Shown piece by piece: positions 16,252 through 24,013 of a DNA stretch of 39,925 nucleotides. The position numbers and the translations under genes were made by a program. The notes below the pieces were generated by a model. That model had not been told where the DNA came from. It searched no databases and worked only from the letters and a program-made list of their open reading frames with translations. Source of the stretch: JAJFFW01 sp963922595 (lineage in GTDB: Bacteria > Pseudomonadota > Alphaproteobacteria > Caulobacterales > Parvularculaceae); assembly GCA_963922595.1 (NCBI GenBank), contig CAWUIM010000027.1, positions 1 to 39,925 of the forward strand, read 5' to 3'. Each line of letters opens with the position of its first letter. Positions within the stretch are counted from its first letter, which is position 1.

Positions 16252-16572
16252 ATGGGGTCGAGACTAAATCAATGGTTAATAGCGGGCGCCGCCCTGGCGG
16301 TCAGTTGCGCCGCTGCAGGGTGTACGACGGTCGACGACGGACAGCTGCTTTCCGACGAACCCTCGTTCCAGGCGGGCTACGGCGACGGGTGCGCCACCGG
16401 CATTGAGGAAGACAAAAGCTTCTCGCGCGAAAAAACCCGCGACACGTATCTATTCGACAATGACAAGGCCTATCGCGCCGGCTGGCGGCAGGGCTATCTC
16501 GCCTGTTCCGAACGCAACCGCGAAAATGAGAGCGACGGCGGTCTCATTCTGGGACAGGACAACGAGTACTGA
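16252..16572 (+). CDS. small lipoprotein with a duplicated glycine-aromatic motif
   Basis: A 106-residue protein with a lipoprotein signal peptide (lipobox AAGC at residues about 21-24). The mature part contains two copies of a short motif, FQAGYGDGCATG (39-50) and YRAGWRQGYLAC (74-85), each ending near a cysteine, separated by a charged helix. This resembles the repeated glycine-aromatic helices of some outer-membrane-associated small proteins. No family name is assigned. The gene is followed by a flippase 108 bp downstream on the same strand. Confidence 0.75.
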   Translation: MGSRLNQWLIAGAALAVSCAAAGCTTVDDGQLLSDEPSFQAGYGDGCATGIEEDKSFSREKTRDTYLFDNDKAYRAGWRQGYLACSERNRENESDGGLILGQDNEY

Positions 16573-16680
16573 CCCGCTGTCGCCGGATCGACCGGTTATT
16601 GCCGCACGCAAATTAACGCCGTTGGCGAATTGTTGCATAAGCGCCGATAGTTTGTGGACCTGCACAATCTGGGGACGCGC

Positions 16681-18189
16681 GTGAGCGAAGATGCGGACAT
16701 CGCCGGACTAAGATCAAAAGTCGCGAAAGGCGCCGGCTGGGTCGGCGCCGCGCGCATCGCAATCCGCGTCCTGGGCTTCATCAACACCATCATCGTCGCG
16801 CGGCTGCTGACGCCTGAGGACTTCGGGATCATCGCCATCGGCGTGACGACGATGCAGCTCCTCCAAGGCTTTTCCGACGTTGGCGTCAGTCAGGCGATCG
16901 TCCGCTTCCACGACGCCGACCGCAAGGACGTCGACACGCTGTTCACCTTCTCGGTCATCCGCGGGCTTCTTGTGGCGGCCCTCCTGATTGCAATCGCCCC
17001 CTTCGCCGCCGGATTTTATGGCGACGATCGGGTGCAGGCGGTATTTTTCGCCGTCGCATTGTTCCCGCTCATGATTGGCTTCATCAATCCGAAGTTTTTC
17101 GAATATGAGCGCGACCTCGATTTCTCAAAAGATTTTCTCGTCACCGTCACCAACAAACTGGCGGGCGTCGCCGTATCGATCACGATCGCCCTCATCTTCC
17201 GCACCTACTGGGCGATCATTCTCGGGCTTTTGACCGGCGGTCTCGTGCAGTTGATCCTGTCCTACGCGCTTCGTCCCTATCGCCCGCGCTTCACGTTCGC
17301 TTCCTTCAACAAGATGTTCGGGTTTTCCAGTTGGCTCGCAGGCGTCAGCTTCATGGCGGCGCTCAACAATAAACTGAACGCCCTAATCGTCGCGCGGTTC
17401 GCAAGCCCCACTGACGCGGGGAACTTTTATATGGGCGCACAGCTTTCGGAGCTCGCCACAAATGAGATTTCACAACCGGTGACCCGCGCGCTCTACCCCG
17501 GCTTTTCCTCCCTGCAGGAACAAACCGGTAAAATGCGTCTCGCTTATCTGCAGGGCGTGGAAGCACTCGGCATGATCGTCATCCCTATTGCGTTCGGATT
17601 CGCATTCGTCGCCCAAGATCTTGTCATAGTGCTGCTTGGCGCAAAGTGGTCCAGCGCGATTCCGGTGATCGAGATAATTGCGCCCGTGATGGGTCTGCAG
17701 ACATTGTTTCTCGCAACGCAGTCCTACGCCATCGCGCGGAACATGACGAAATTCGTCTTTTACCGGGAATTCTTTTTCTTTTTCATTCGCACGCCGATTA
17801 TCGTTTACGCCACGCTCACGAACGGCTTGATGGGCGCCACATTTGCTTTCGCCGCCATGGGCCTTTTTCATCTGGGCCTAAACCTGGCCCTCTATGCACG
17901 CCTCGCCGGCGATCCATTCTGGCGGCCGCTATGGTCCGCGCGGCGCAGCCTCGCTGGCGCAGCCGCCTTGTCTCTTTATTTTCTCTTTCTGCGTCCATCG
18001 CTCGGTCTTATGGATACGGCGTCAACGCCCATTAATTTGATCGTCAATATCGCTGTGGGCGCCGCGCTCTATTTGGGCGTCGTTTACACGATATGGCGGC
18101 TGGAGAACCGTCCCGACGGCATAGAGCGCATTTTGCTGACAACGCTTCGCACGCGGCTTGACAACAAACGCCCGGCCTCTTCCCCTTAG
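16681..18189 (+). CDS. polysaccharide flippase (MOP/Wzx-like)
   Basis: The product (about 502 residues) is a polytopic membrane protein of the oligosaccharide flippase / MVF-MATE group with about 12-14 helices. It starts with AKGAGWVGAARIAIRVLGFINTIIVARLLTPEDFGIIA, the typical lipopolysaccharide/exopolysaccharide exporter opening. It likely moves lipid-linked sugar units across the inner membrane. I prefer the GTG at 16681 because GGGGA lies about 7 nt upstream; another GTG at 16654 would add nine residues. No glycosyltransferases are adjacent, so the substrate is unknown. Confidence 0.87.
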   Translation: MSEDADIAGLRSKVAKGAGWVGAARIAIRVLGFINTIIVARLLTPEDFGIIAIGVTTMQLLQGFSDVGVSQAIVRFHDADRKDVDTLFTFSVIRGLLVAALLIAIAPFAAGFYGDDRVQAVFFAVALFPLMIGFINPKFFEYERDLDFSKDFLVTVTNKLAGVAVSITIALIFRTYWAIILGLLTGGLVQLILSYALRPYRPRFTFASFNKMFGFSSWLAGVSFMAALNNKLNALIVARFASPTDAGNFYMGAQLSELATNEISQPVTRALYPGFSSLQEQTGKMRLAYLQGVEALGMIVIPIAFGFAFVAQDLVIVLLGAKWSSAIPVIEIIAPVMGLQTLFLATQSYAIARNMTKFVFYREFFFFFIRTPIIVYATLTNGLMGATFAFAAMGLFHLGLNLALYARLAGDPFWRPLWSARRSLAGAAALSLYFLFLRPSLGLMDTASTPINLIVNIAVGAALYLGVVYTIWRLENRPDGIERILLTTLRTRLDNKRPASSP

Positions 18190-18198
18190 ACAGTAATC

Positions 18199-18561
18199 TC
18201 AGGTGGCGAGCCTTAGCCTTTGCCGGTCGAACGCTTTCAGAACCTGGCCGAGATCGCCGCCGCGTTTCAATACTGCGCCGGACATGGAAATGATGACCCA
18301 GGCGCCTTGTTTGCGCGCTAGCTTCGGGCGCTTTTCGATCCGGTAGAGGGGCGCCTCAGACGCTTTTCGATAAACGGAAAAGACCGCCGCGTCTTTAAGG
18401 CAGTCGATCGCGTAATCTTTCCAGTCGCCGGCGGCTACAAATTGTCCGTACACAGCGAGAATGCGCGCGAGTTCGCCGCGAGTGAACGCAACGGGCTGCG
18501 CGGCGCGTTTGCCGCTTTGGGCGGTGCGCGGCGCGGCGATGTCAGAGACGCTATTTGACAT
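18199..18561 (-). CDS. DUF2794 family protein
   Basis: The 120-residue protein matches DUF2794, a small alphaproteobacterial family of unknown function: FTRGELARILAVYGQFVAAGDWKDYAIDCLKDAAVFSVYRKASEAPLYRIEK is the diagnostic core (residues about 26-77). The tail ends with the conserved LKRGGDLGQVLKAFDRQR. It is convergent with the flippase, 10 bp apart. Confidence 0.9.
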   Translation of the reverse strand: MSNSVSDIAAPRTAQSGKRAAQPVAFTRGELARILAVYGQFVAAGDWKDYAIDCLKDAAVFSVYRKASEAPLYRIEKRPKLARKQGAWVIISMSGAVLKRGGDLGQVLKAFDRQRLRLAT

Positions 18562-18763
18562 TCGCTAATAGTCACAATGTCAGCCGGGTTTGGCAACCGT
18601 TGGCGCTCTCCCGTTTGTGATTTTATCGCAAGCCGCCACCGCAAAATTGCCCCAATTGGTCCCTGCGGCCGCCCCAATCGCCCCCTACCTTGAGGATGTC
18701 GAGCAGAAGCGGCGGCCCGGAAGTTCCGGTTTTTTCATCGCCCCCAGCCCCCGGGAAATCCAT

Positions 18764-18795
18764 CCAAAGGCTGTCGCTTCTGACCGACAGATTTC
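18764..18795. repeat. 32-bp repeat, copy 1 (downstream of the metzincin gene)
   Basis: This copy is nearly identical to 20831-20863, in the same orientation, with one base of indel difference. It contains an internal inverted repeat (CTGTCG with CGACAG, 8-nt loop), so the transcript could form a small hairpin. Confidence 0.85.
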
Positions 18796-18855
18796 ACCAT
18801 CCCAATCACATGCAGCATCGATTGTTGTCGGCAGCGCGCCCCCCGCGCTTGTAAG

Positions 18856-18880
18856 AAAAAGGCCCCGGCGAACCGGGGCC
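18856..18880 (-). terminator. intrinsic terminator of the metzincin gene
   Basis: An 8-bp GC stem (GGCCCCGG with CCGGGGCC) closed by a 4-nt loop is followed on the minus strand by a T-run. It lies 25 bp beyond the protease stop codon. Confidence 0.92.
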
Positions 18881-18904
18881 TCTCGAATTGAGCAAGCTCA
18901 AATC

Positions 18905-20536
18905 TTAGTTTGACGGTCCGCCGACACGGCCGGGGCCATTGCCGGGCTTCGGCTTAACGATATACGCATTGAGAATATATTGTCCCAACCGAATATCGGC
19001 TTCCACATCTGGTCCGAAGATCGCGAGCGGCACCGATTCTGGAACGCCGTCGCCATCAATGTCAAAGAACACATCGGGCGGGGACTCCGCCTCAAGCACA
19101 TATGTTCCGTTTTCCGGCAACACAGCGTCGAGCAAGAATGCGTCAAAACTTTCGAACTCGTCATCGTTGGTTGCAATTTCAGTGAGAGAACCATCCCGTT
19201 CGCGCAGCGAAAGGGTCAACTTTCCAAACAGCCCGTCAAAGTCAGGAAAGAACGAGGCTTCAACATCGGAGATCATTTCCGCGTTGAAGACATCGCCCGC
19301 CTTGGCGCGGAATGTCAGCGTATCCACTTCGCCAAGCTCTTCGATTGTGCCTTCGACCACGATGTTGCGAACATCAATCCGTCCATCGGCATTGTCGCCT
19401 TCCTGAATCGGGTTCACAACCTGAAGCCGCTTCAAGTTCGCCTGACCGCTATTGGCCTGGTCGTCAGTGACAAAGCGGCCGCGCTCGTTGATCGCCAATT
19501 TGATCGCTGAACGCTCAGAATGGAAACGGTCAGCGTTTGACGACTGGGCCAGACTAAGTCCGGAGCTTGCGCCAGACGACATGATGTGAAGCGTGGTTTC
19601 ATCACCATTGGACGGGCCGCCAAAAACCGGGAAGAATGCTTCGGGTTCCGGCACGCCTGTATCCGGCAATCCGCCGCCAATCGGTCCGAACGCGTCATAA
19701 TGGCGAAGCCCCAGGCCATGCCCTAATTCATGGGCGCCGGTGTTTGCTGACTGATTGACAATTGCGACTGACAACGCTTCGTCGGCGCTGAGGCCGGTGT
19801 CCGGACCCGGTCCGTCTTCGTCGATGTCGATCCCCGAGAACAACTGAAGAATGCCGCCGGGCGGAAAGCCGAAAAACGGATCAAGGAAGTTGAACGCCGT
19901 CCAGACATTCGCGTCGTTAATCGCGACGATTGAACGGTTATCATTGCCGAAGTCAATTTCGCCGGCCGAGCCGAATAGTATGCCGCCTGTGGGCAGAATT
20001 CCCGCCGTGCCGTTCCCCGGATCATCGTTTGAGTTGAACTGCAGCGTTACGAAGTCGCCTTCAGCCGGCGGCTCCAATACGAATTCAATATTGTACGGTG
20101 CGTAATCTGCTTCGAGGCGCGCTTTAATCTCCGCGATTTCAGCATCCGTATACACATGATCAGGAAGTGTGAACGGGACGCCAAAGAGCGTGCCAGAAAA
20201 TGTCGGATCTCCGATCTCGAAGTCCAGCAATACAGTTTGGGTTTCATTCAACCCAAGGCCAAGCCCGAGACCAATGCCCCGCGGACCATTGGCGCCCCCC
20301 GGCGAACCGCCCGCGCCAGGTGATGCGCCATCGCCGTCCGACGAAGGCGACAAACGATCCCGCATGAAAGCGACATAATCGTCAACCGTATCAAAAGCGC
20401 CCAATCCGCATTCGTGTTCGCAATCATTAATGACGGTCACGCCGTCAGCCGGCGATTGCGCGAATGAGGGCGCCGCAAAGGCGGCAAGCAGTATCGGAGT
20501 TAACGCGACCGAAGCGCGGAGCCTGTTTCTGTTCAT
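18905..20536 (-). CDS. secreted metzincin-type zinc metalloprotease with PPC-like C-terminal domain
   Basis: The 543-residue product has a signal peptide (residues 1-26, ending PSFA) and a short cysteine pair region. A glycine/proline-rich linker with a GLGLGLGL run follows. The catalytic domain carries the zinc motif HELGHGLGLRH (about 269-279), which fits HExxHxxGxxH, and a Met-turn LHIMSSG about 40 residues later; these define metzincins. The C-terminal part (about 390-490: EGTIEELGEVDTLTFRA, NGTYVLEAE) resembles a bacterial pre-peptidase C-terminal (PPC) domain. ATG 20536 is chosen because it begins the signal peptide. The function is probably extracellular protein degradation. The gene is flanked by the 32-33 bp repeat and has its own terminator. 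Confidence 0.85.
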   Translation of the reverse strand: MNRNRLRASVALTPILLAAFAAPSFAQSPADGVTVINDCEHECGLGAFDTVDDYVAFMRDRLSPSSDGDGASPGAGGSPGGANGPRGIGLGLGLGLNETQTVLLDFEIGDPTFSGTLFGVPFTLPDHVYTDAEIAEIKARLEADYAPYNIEFVLEPPAEGDFVTLQFNSNDDPGNGTAGILPTGGILFGSAGEIDFGNDNRSIVAINDANVWTAFNFLDPFFGFPPGGILQLFSGIDIDEDGPGPDTGLSADEALSVAIVNQSANTGAHELGHGLGLRHYDAFGPIGGGLPDTGVPEPEAFFPVFGGPSNGDETTLHIMSSGASSGLSLAQSSNADRFHSERSAIKLAINERGRFVTDDQANSGQANLKRLQVVNPIQEGDNADGRIDVRNIVVEGTIEELGEVDTLTFRAKAGDVFNAEMISDVEASFFPDFDGLFGKLTLSLRERDGSLTEIATNDDEFESFDAFLLDAVLPENGTYVLEAESPPDVFFDIDGDGVPESVPLAIFGPDVEADIRLGQYILNAYIVKPKPGNGPGRVGGPSN

Positions 20537-20889
20537 GTTATCGTTGTTACCTTTCTGTGATACTGACAACACATTTGGCTACGAGACCGCCACAGGCGGG
20601 CTTGCAGCGAGCGAAGTCGATAGTCTTTTAGAATGGGCGTCAAGCGGCGTAACACAATAAGTCAGTCGTAAACGGCGGCATTCATTCTTAAAATCAAGCA
20701 ACACGAACAGCTTTATGTCTCGCAACCGATTTTTCTTGGCGAATTAATTCAAATTTTTATTGATAGCCTCAGTTTCCTTCTAAACTTTCACATCTGGTCC
20801 ACCGGGCGGAAACGATGATCCGAAAACGAGCCAAAGGCTGTCTGCTTCTGACCGACAGATTTCTCCCGAAGCGCATCTCTGATAATGCC
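20537..20889. other. intergenic region upstream of the metzincin gene
   Basis: It contains repeat copy 2 (20831-20863) and an AT-rich patch around 20730-20780 that likely holds the protease promoter on the minus strand. No convincing -35/-10 pair or gene was found. Confidence 0.45.
20831..20863. repeat. 33-bp repeat, copy 2 (upstream of the metzincin gene)
   Basis: This is the direct copy of the element at 18764-18795. It shares CCAAAGGCTGTC at one end and CTTCTGACCGACAGATTTC at the other, with one inserted base between them, and the stem CTGTC/GACAG is kept. It lies 27 bp beyond the stop codon of the LysR gene. Confidence 0.85.
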
Positions 20890-21810
20890 CTAAGACGCTT
20901 CTAACGTTACCGCCTTCCGGCTCGCGGCAGCTTCTCGCACCATGTCAGTAAAAACGCGGACAGCGGCTGTACGGTGGCTCTTGCCGCGTGAGACAACGCC
21001 AATGGAGCGGTAAAGTGTTGTTCGTTTTTGGGGGATCGCGGCCACATCGTCACCAGCGCGCACTTCCGACTCTACATAGAGCGCGGGTAAAAGCGTCACA
21101 CCCATTCCCATACCGACCATTTGCCTAAGCGCGTCGAGCGATGTGCCTTCATAATCCCGCAATAGATTTGCGCCGTTCTCCAGGCACAGACGCAAGACCT
21201 GTTCGTGAAGGTGAAAACGCGGGCTGAGCGTTAATACGTCTCGCCCCTTCAGATCGGAGGGCTGAAAATAGGACTTTCGCGCCAAAGGATCATCCGCAGC
21301 GACGGCAAGATAAAGCGGCTCGCGAAACACTCGCTCGGCATGGAAGTCCGCTCCCGTCACTGGCAGTTGTGCAAGAAGGAGGTCATGGACGCCGGCGGCG
21401 AGTTCCGCCTCCAGATCCAGCGGCGCGCCCTCGGTGATGAAAAGCCGGAGATCAGGATAAGATGAGTGCAAACGTTTGATGACCGACGGCATCAGATAGG
21501 GACCGAGCGTCGCCTTGACGCCGAGTTTTAGGACGCCAGACAGCGGCCCTTTTTGCGCGAGATCCTCCATAGTCTTCACGCCATCGAGAACGCCTACGGC
21601 CACTTCGACAATCTGCCGCCCCATAGGCGTTAGCGTGGCGCCGGTTGCGCTCCGTTCGGCCAATTGAACGCCGAGCGCTTTTTCCAGCGCTTTGAGTTGC
21701 GCGCTTAGCGTCGGTTGAGTAACGCCGCTGCGTTGGGCGGCTTTGCGCACGCTGCCCGTAATCGACAAATCGACCAGATACTGAAGCTGTTTCGTCGTCA
21801 GGTTCAGCAT
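20890..21810 (-). CDS. LysR-type regulator of the OxyR subgroup lacking the peroxidatic cysteine
   Basis: A 306-residue LysR regulator. The N-terminal winged helix-turn-helix (LQYLVDLSITGSVRKAAQRSGVTQPTLSAQLKALE, about 8-43) and the effector domain align with OxyR along their length, including TSLDALRQMV and GVTLLPAL. At the position of the OxyR peroxide-sensing cysteine (C199 in E. coli) it has histidine (about H200 in SPRFHLHEQ), while the second cysteine is retained (C209 in LRLCLEN). It should therefore not sense peroxide by the classical disulfide. A perfect palindrome with the OxyR spacing ATAG-N7-CTAT lies 18 bp upstream. Small genes diverge from it on the plus strand. Confidence 0.88.
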   Translation of the reverse strand: MLNLTTKQLQYLVDLSITGSVRKAAQRSGVTQPTLSAQLKALEKALGVQLAERSATGATLTPMGRQIVEVAVGVLDGVKTMEDLAQKGPLSGVLKLGVKATLGPYLMPSVIKRLHSSYPDLRLFITEGAPLDLEAELAAGVHDLLLAQLPVTGADFHAERVFREPLYLAVAADDPLARKSYFQPSDLKGRDVLTLSPRFHLHEQVLRLCLENGANLLRDYEGTSLDALRQMVGMGMGVTLLPALYVESEVRAGDDVAAIPQKRTTLYRSIGVVSRGKSHRTAAVRVFTDMVREAAASRKAVTLEAS

Positions 21811-21828
21811 CCGCCGCCTCGCTCTCCG

Positions 21829-21851
21829 CCCTATAGAGACATTCTATAGGG
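21829..21851. promoter_or_regulatory. candidate operator of the LysR/OxyR-like regulator
   Basis: CCCTATAG and CTATAGGG form a perfect 8-bp inverted repeat with a 7-nt spacer. The core ATAG-N7-CTAT is one half of the known OxyR recognition pattern. It lies between the regulator start (21810) and the divergent gene at 21928, the normal place for a LysR operator. Confidence 0.75.
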
Positions 21852-21927
21852 TCACTGGATTTTATATCTATTCTATTTTCGCATCCAGCGCACCAATTTA
21901 CGCGTACCAAAGCAAAGGAGGTTCGCC

Positions 21928-22164
21928 GTGAGCGACGCCGTCGTTAGCAATGAGATCGAGACTTTGACGCTCCAATTTCGGTTCCTGGATCGCCAGATCG
22001 CAAGCGAACAGCAAAAACATGCGCCGAACGAACGACGTTTGCAGTCGCTCAAGATGAAGAGGCTGCGCGCAAAATCTGCGTTGCGGCTGACGCGACGCAT
22101 CGGGCTGCAACGCAGACAGTCGCGCCGCAACGCCGCCGGCCACATAGAAGGAACTAGGCGATGA
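21928..22164 (+). CDS. small YdcH/DUF465-like coiled protein
   Basis: The 78-residue product starts with GTG, preceded by AGGAGG at 6-nt spacing. Its N-terminal 50 residues (EIETLTLQFRFLDRQIASEQQKHAPNERRLQSLKMKRLRAK) follow the DUF465/YdcH pattern of two antiparallel helices. The C-terminus is unusually arginine-rich. It is divergent from the OxyR-like gene and overlaps the next gene by 4 bp (ATGA), so the regulator may control it. Confidence 0.72.
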   Translation: MSDAVVSNEIETLTLQFRFLDRQIASEQQKHAPNERRLQSLKMKRLRAKSALRLTRRIGLQRRQSRRNAAGHIEGTRR

Positions 22165-22541
22165 GGAACGTGACTCTTCCCGCCGCCATTGCGCTTGCGA
22201 CATGCGTCATCGCGAACGCTGCGTCCGCTGAAGGCGCGTCATCCAGACCGGCGCCGGATACAACAGCGCCGCTTACCGACAATAAACTGGCTTTCATTCT
22301 CGACAATCCGGAAAAAGCCGCCCCCCTGCCGCAGTTCCGCTTCGGAATTCAAGATCAAGGCGACGTAACGCCAGCGGAGAAAAAACACCCCGCGCCAATT
22401 ATTGTCCGTTCACCCACAGATACGCCCACATACAAAGATATTCATTACCAACCATCAGATACGAAACGCGCGCTTATTGAAAATAAATGGCGGACCTACG
22501 ACGATCTTTATCAGATGAAGTTCTACAAGGCGCATCAATAA
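22161..22541 (+). CDS. exported protein of unknown function
   Basis: A 126-residue protein with a signal peptide (residues 1-23, ending ASA). The mature part is proline-rich and polar, has no cysteines, and contains several aromatic motifs (FRFGIQDQG, KDIHYQPSD, KWRTYDDLYQMKFYKAHQ at the end). No family is recognised. It is coupled to the preceding YdcH-like gene by a 4-bp overlap and followed after 3 bp by another small gene. Confidence 0.72.
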   Translation: MRNVTLPAAIALATCVIANAASAEGASSRPAPDTTAPLTDNKLAFILDNPEKAAPLPQFRFGIQDQGDVTPAEKKHPAPIIVRSPTDTPTYKDIHYQPSDTKRALIENKWRTYDDLYQMKFYKAHQ

Positions 22542-22544
22542 ACC

Positions 22545-22820
22545 ATGCCGAAGCTTCGTCTGCTGGAGTCGTTCTTGTTGCTCGTGGAAAACAAGGCCGT
22601 TGCGCCTGTCGACCCTCAAGTGCGCGCATCGCTCCGCGCGTCAATTGTTGAAATGTTAGGGATCGCCTATCGCACGCAGAACCGCTTACGAGAACATGCA
22701 GCATCCTACGCAGACGGAAGCACAGCGCCCGACGATCACGACGCCAGAGCGGAGATTGAAGACGTGATTGAAAAATTATCGGAAGCTTTGCGTAGGCTCG
22801 ACAACGACCGGTTGAACTAA
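22545..22820 (+). CDS. small helical protein of unknown function
   Basis: The 91-residue product is leucine- and arginine-rich and predicted mostly helical, with an acidic C-terminal helix (AEIEDVIEKLSEALRRLDNDRL). It has no signal peptide or transmembrane segment and no recognised family. It is the third gene of the short operon starting at 21928; the 3-bp gap suggests translational coupling. Confidence 0.65.
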   Translation: MPKLRLLESFLLLVENKAVAPVDPQVRASLRASIVEMLGIAYRTQNRLREHAASYADGSTAPDDHDARAEIEDVIEKLSEALRRLDNDRLN

Positions 22821-22935
22821 AGCCAACTTCGGCCCTTTGCGCACAATTGTGAATTGAACTTCCGGTGACGCGACAGACCTAGCGCAAGCGATTGAATTGG
22901 GGCATGAGGCGGGCTCTTTTGCCGGGAGCGCTCCC

Positions 22936-23859
22936 TTGTCCGCCGTCATCGCAATCGCCCTACCAGTTTTCGCCATCATCGCCGCCGGCATGTTCGCAGG
23001 GTTTCGCGGTATCCTGAAAAAAGAAGATACGGGCGCTCTGAACCGCTTTGTCTTTAACTTCGCGATGCCAGCGGCGCTGTTCGGCCTGATGGCGGGCGCT
23101 GATCCGTTGACGCTGGCGGACGGTAAGTTCGCGGTCAGTTACGGTGTGGCCGCGATCTTCGTGATTTTCGCCGCCTACGCCATTGGCCGGCGCCTGTTCG
23201 CGCTTGACGCCCAGTCGGCGGGCGCGCACGCCTTCGCCTCAACGCTCGGCAATGCTGTTTTTCTCGGCTTGCCGATTGCGCTCGCCCTTCCGGGGTGGGC
23301 GGAGAATTTCGTCATTCTCATGCTTGTTGAGGGCATTCTGATTATCGCGATCGGCGCCGCGATGATGAGCCCGCGCGGCGGCGGCCTCGCCTTTCTGGTG
23401 CGGCCGTTCAAAAATCCGCTGGTGGCGGCCATGGTGTTAGGTCTCGCTTTTTCACTGGTGGCGAACGCTGCGAACATCGCTTTGCCAGCGCCGGTCAAAA
23501 CCTTTTTCGAAATATTGGGACGCGCCGCAGGCCCGACAGCGCTTTTTTCACTGGGCCTTTTTCTTTCAACCAATCCGGCGCCGGCCATCAATATTGTCGG
23601 CGGGCGCGTCGCCGCGATCTTTGTAATGAAAATGCTTGTGATGCCGGTCCTGACGCTTGGCTGTCTTTTTCTTTTAGGCGTACGCGATCCATTGTTGCTC
23701 GGGCCTGCAGCGCTCTTCACGCTTGTGCCCACGGGCGTCGGCGCCTACATCATGGCGAGCCAGATTGAACGCTACGAGACAGAAGCCGCCTCCGCCATCG
23801 CCGTGACGACCGCCGTGTCCGTCGTCACCGTGAGCGCCGTTCTCTGGATATTCGCCTAA
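22936..23859 (+). CDS. AEC family transporter
   Basis: The product (about 307 residues) is a polytopic membrane protein of the auxin efflux carrier / membrane transport (AEC) family: FAIIAAGMFAGFRGIL, LNRFVFNFAMPAALFGLMA, the GNAVFLGLPIAL segment and a matching second half with ALFTLVPTGVGAYIMA. Family members export or import small carboxylates or similar solutes. I prefer the TTG at 22936, which has GGGAG upstream and gives the usual N-terminus; a TTG at 22897 is the longer choice. No partner gene identifies the substrate. Confidence 0.85.
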   Translation: MSAVIAIALPVFAIIAAGMFAGFRGILKKEDTGALNRFVFNFAMPAALFGLMAGADPLTLADGKFAVSYGVAAIFVIFAAYAIGRRLFALDAQSAGAHAFASTLGNAVFLGLPIALALPGWAENFVILMLVEGILIIAIGAAMMSPRGGGLAFLVRPFKNPLVAAMVLGLAFSLVANAANIALPAPVKTFFEILGRAAGPTALFSLGLFLSTNPAPAINIVGGRVAAIFVMKMLVMPVLTLGCLFLLGVRDPLLLGPAALFTLVPTGVGAYIMASQIERYETEAASAIAVTTAVSVVTVSAVLWIFA

Positions 23860-23872
23860 AGCACAAAAAAAC

Positions 23873-23899
23873 GGCCGGAAGGATTTCCTTCACGGCCGC
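23873..23899 (-). terminator. intrinsic terminator of the minus-strand microprotein transcript
   Basis: The stem GGCCG-GAAGG pairs with CCTTC-CGGCC (one bulged base). On the minus strand it is followed by seven consecutive Ts, at plus positions 23866-23872. The orientation shows that it ends a leftward transcript, although the plus-strand gene at 23859 also stops just before it. Confidence 0.8.
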
Positions 23900-24013
23900 T
23901 TCCTCTCCCCCGCTTTGGGCGCCCCGGATATTTCCGGGTCTCCCGGCGCCGTCTCCCCCGCGTCACGTCTCCCCTCTTGGGGCGGCTCCCCCACCCCCAT
24001 TGGACGCAATGCG
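23900..24013 (-). ncRNA. G-rich 3' region of the microprotein transcript
   Basis: Between the microprotein stop and the terminator the minus-strand sequence carries at least five GGGAG motifs (four of them GGGAGA) and several runs of four or five Gs. Short inverted repeats such as GGCGCC/GGCGCC and CCCC/GGGG are also present. It is not coding. Possibilities are a structured regulatory 3' UTR, or a small RNA with exposed GGA motifs. This is pattern-based only. Confidence 0.4.

Larger units (their letters stand above)
18562..18904. other. intergenic region with terminator and repeat copy
   Basis: No gene is supported. It contains one copy of the 32-bp repeat (18764-18795) and the protease terminator (18856-18880); the DUF2794 promoter must also be here. 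C-rich tracts occur near 18740-18760. Confidence 0.5.
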
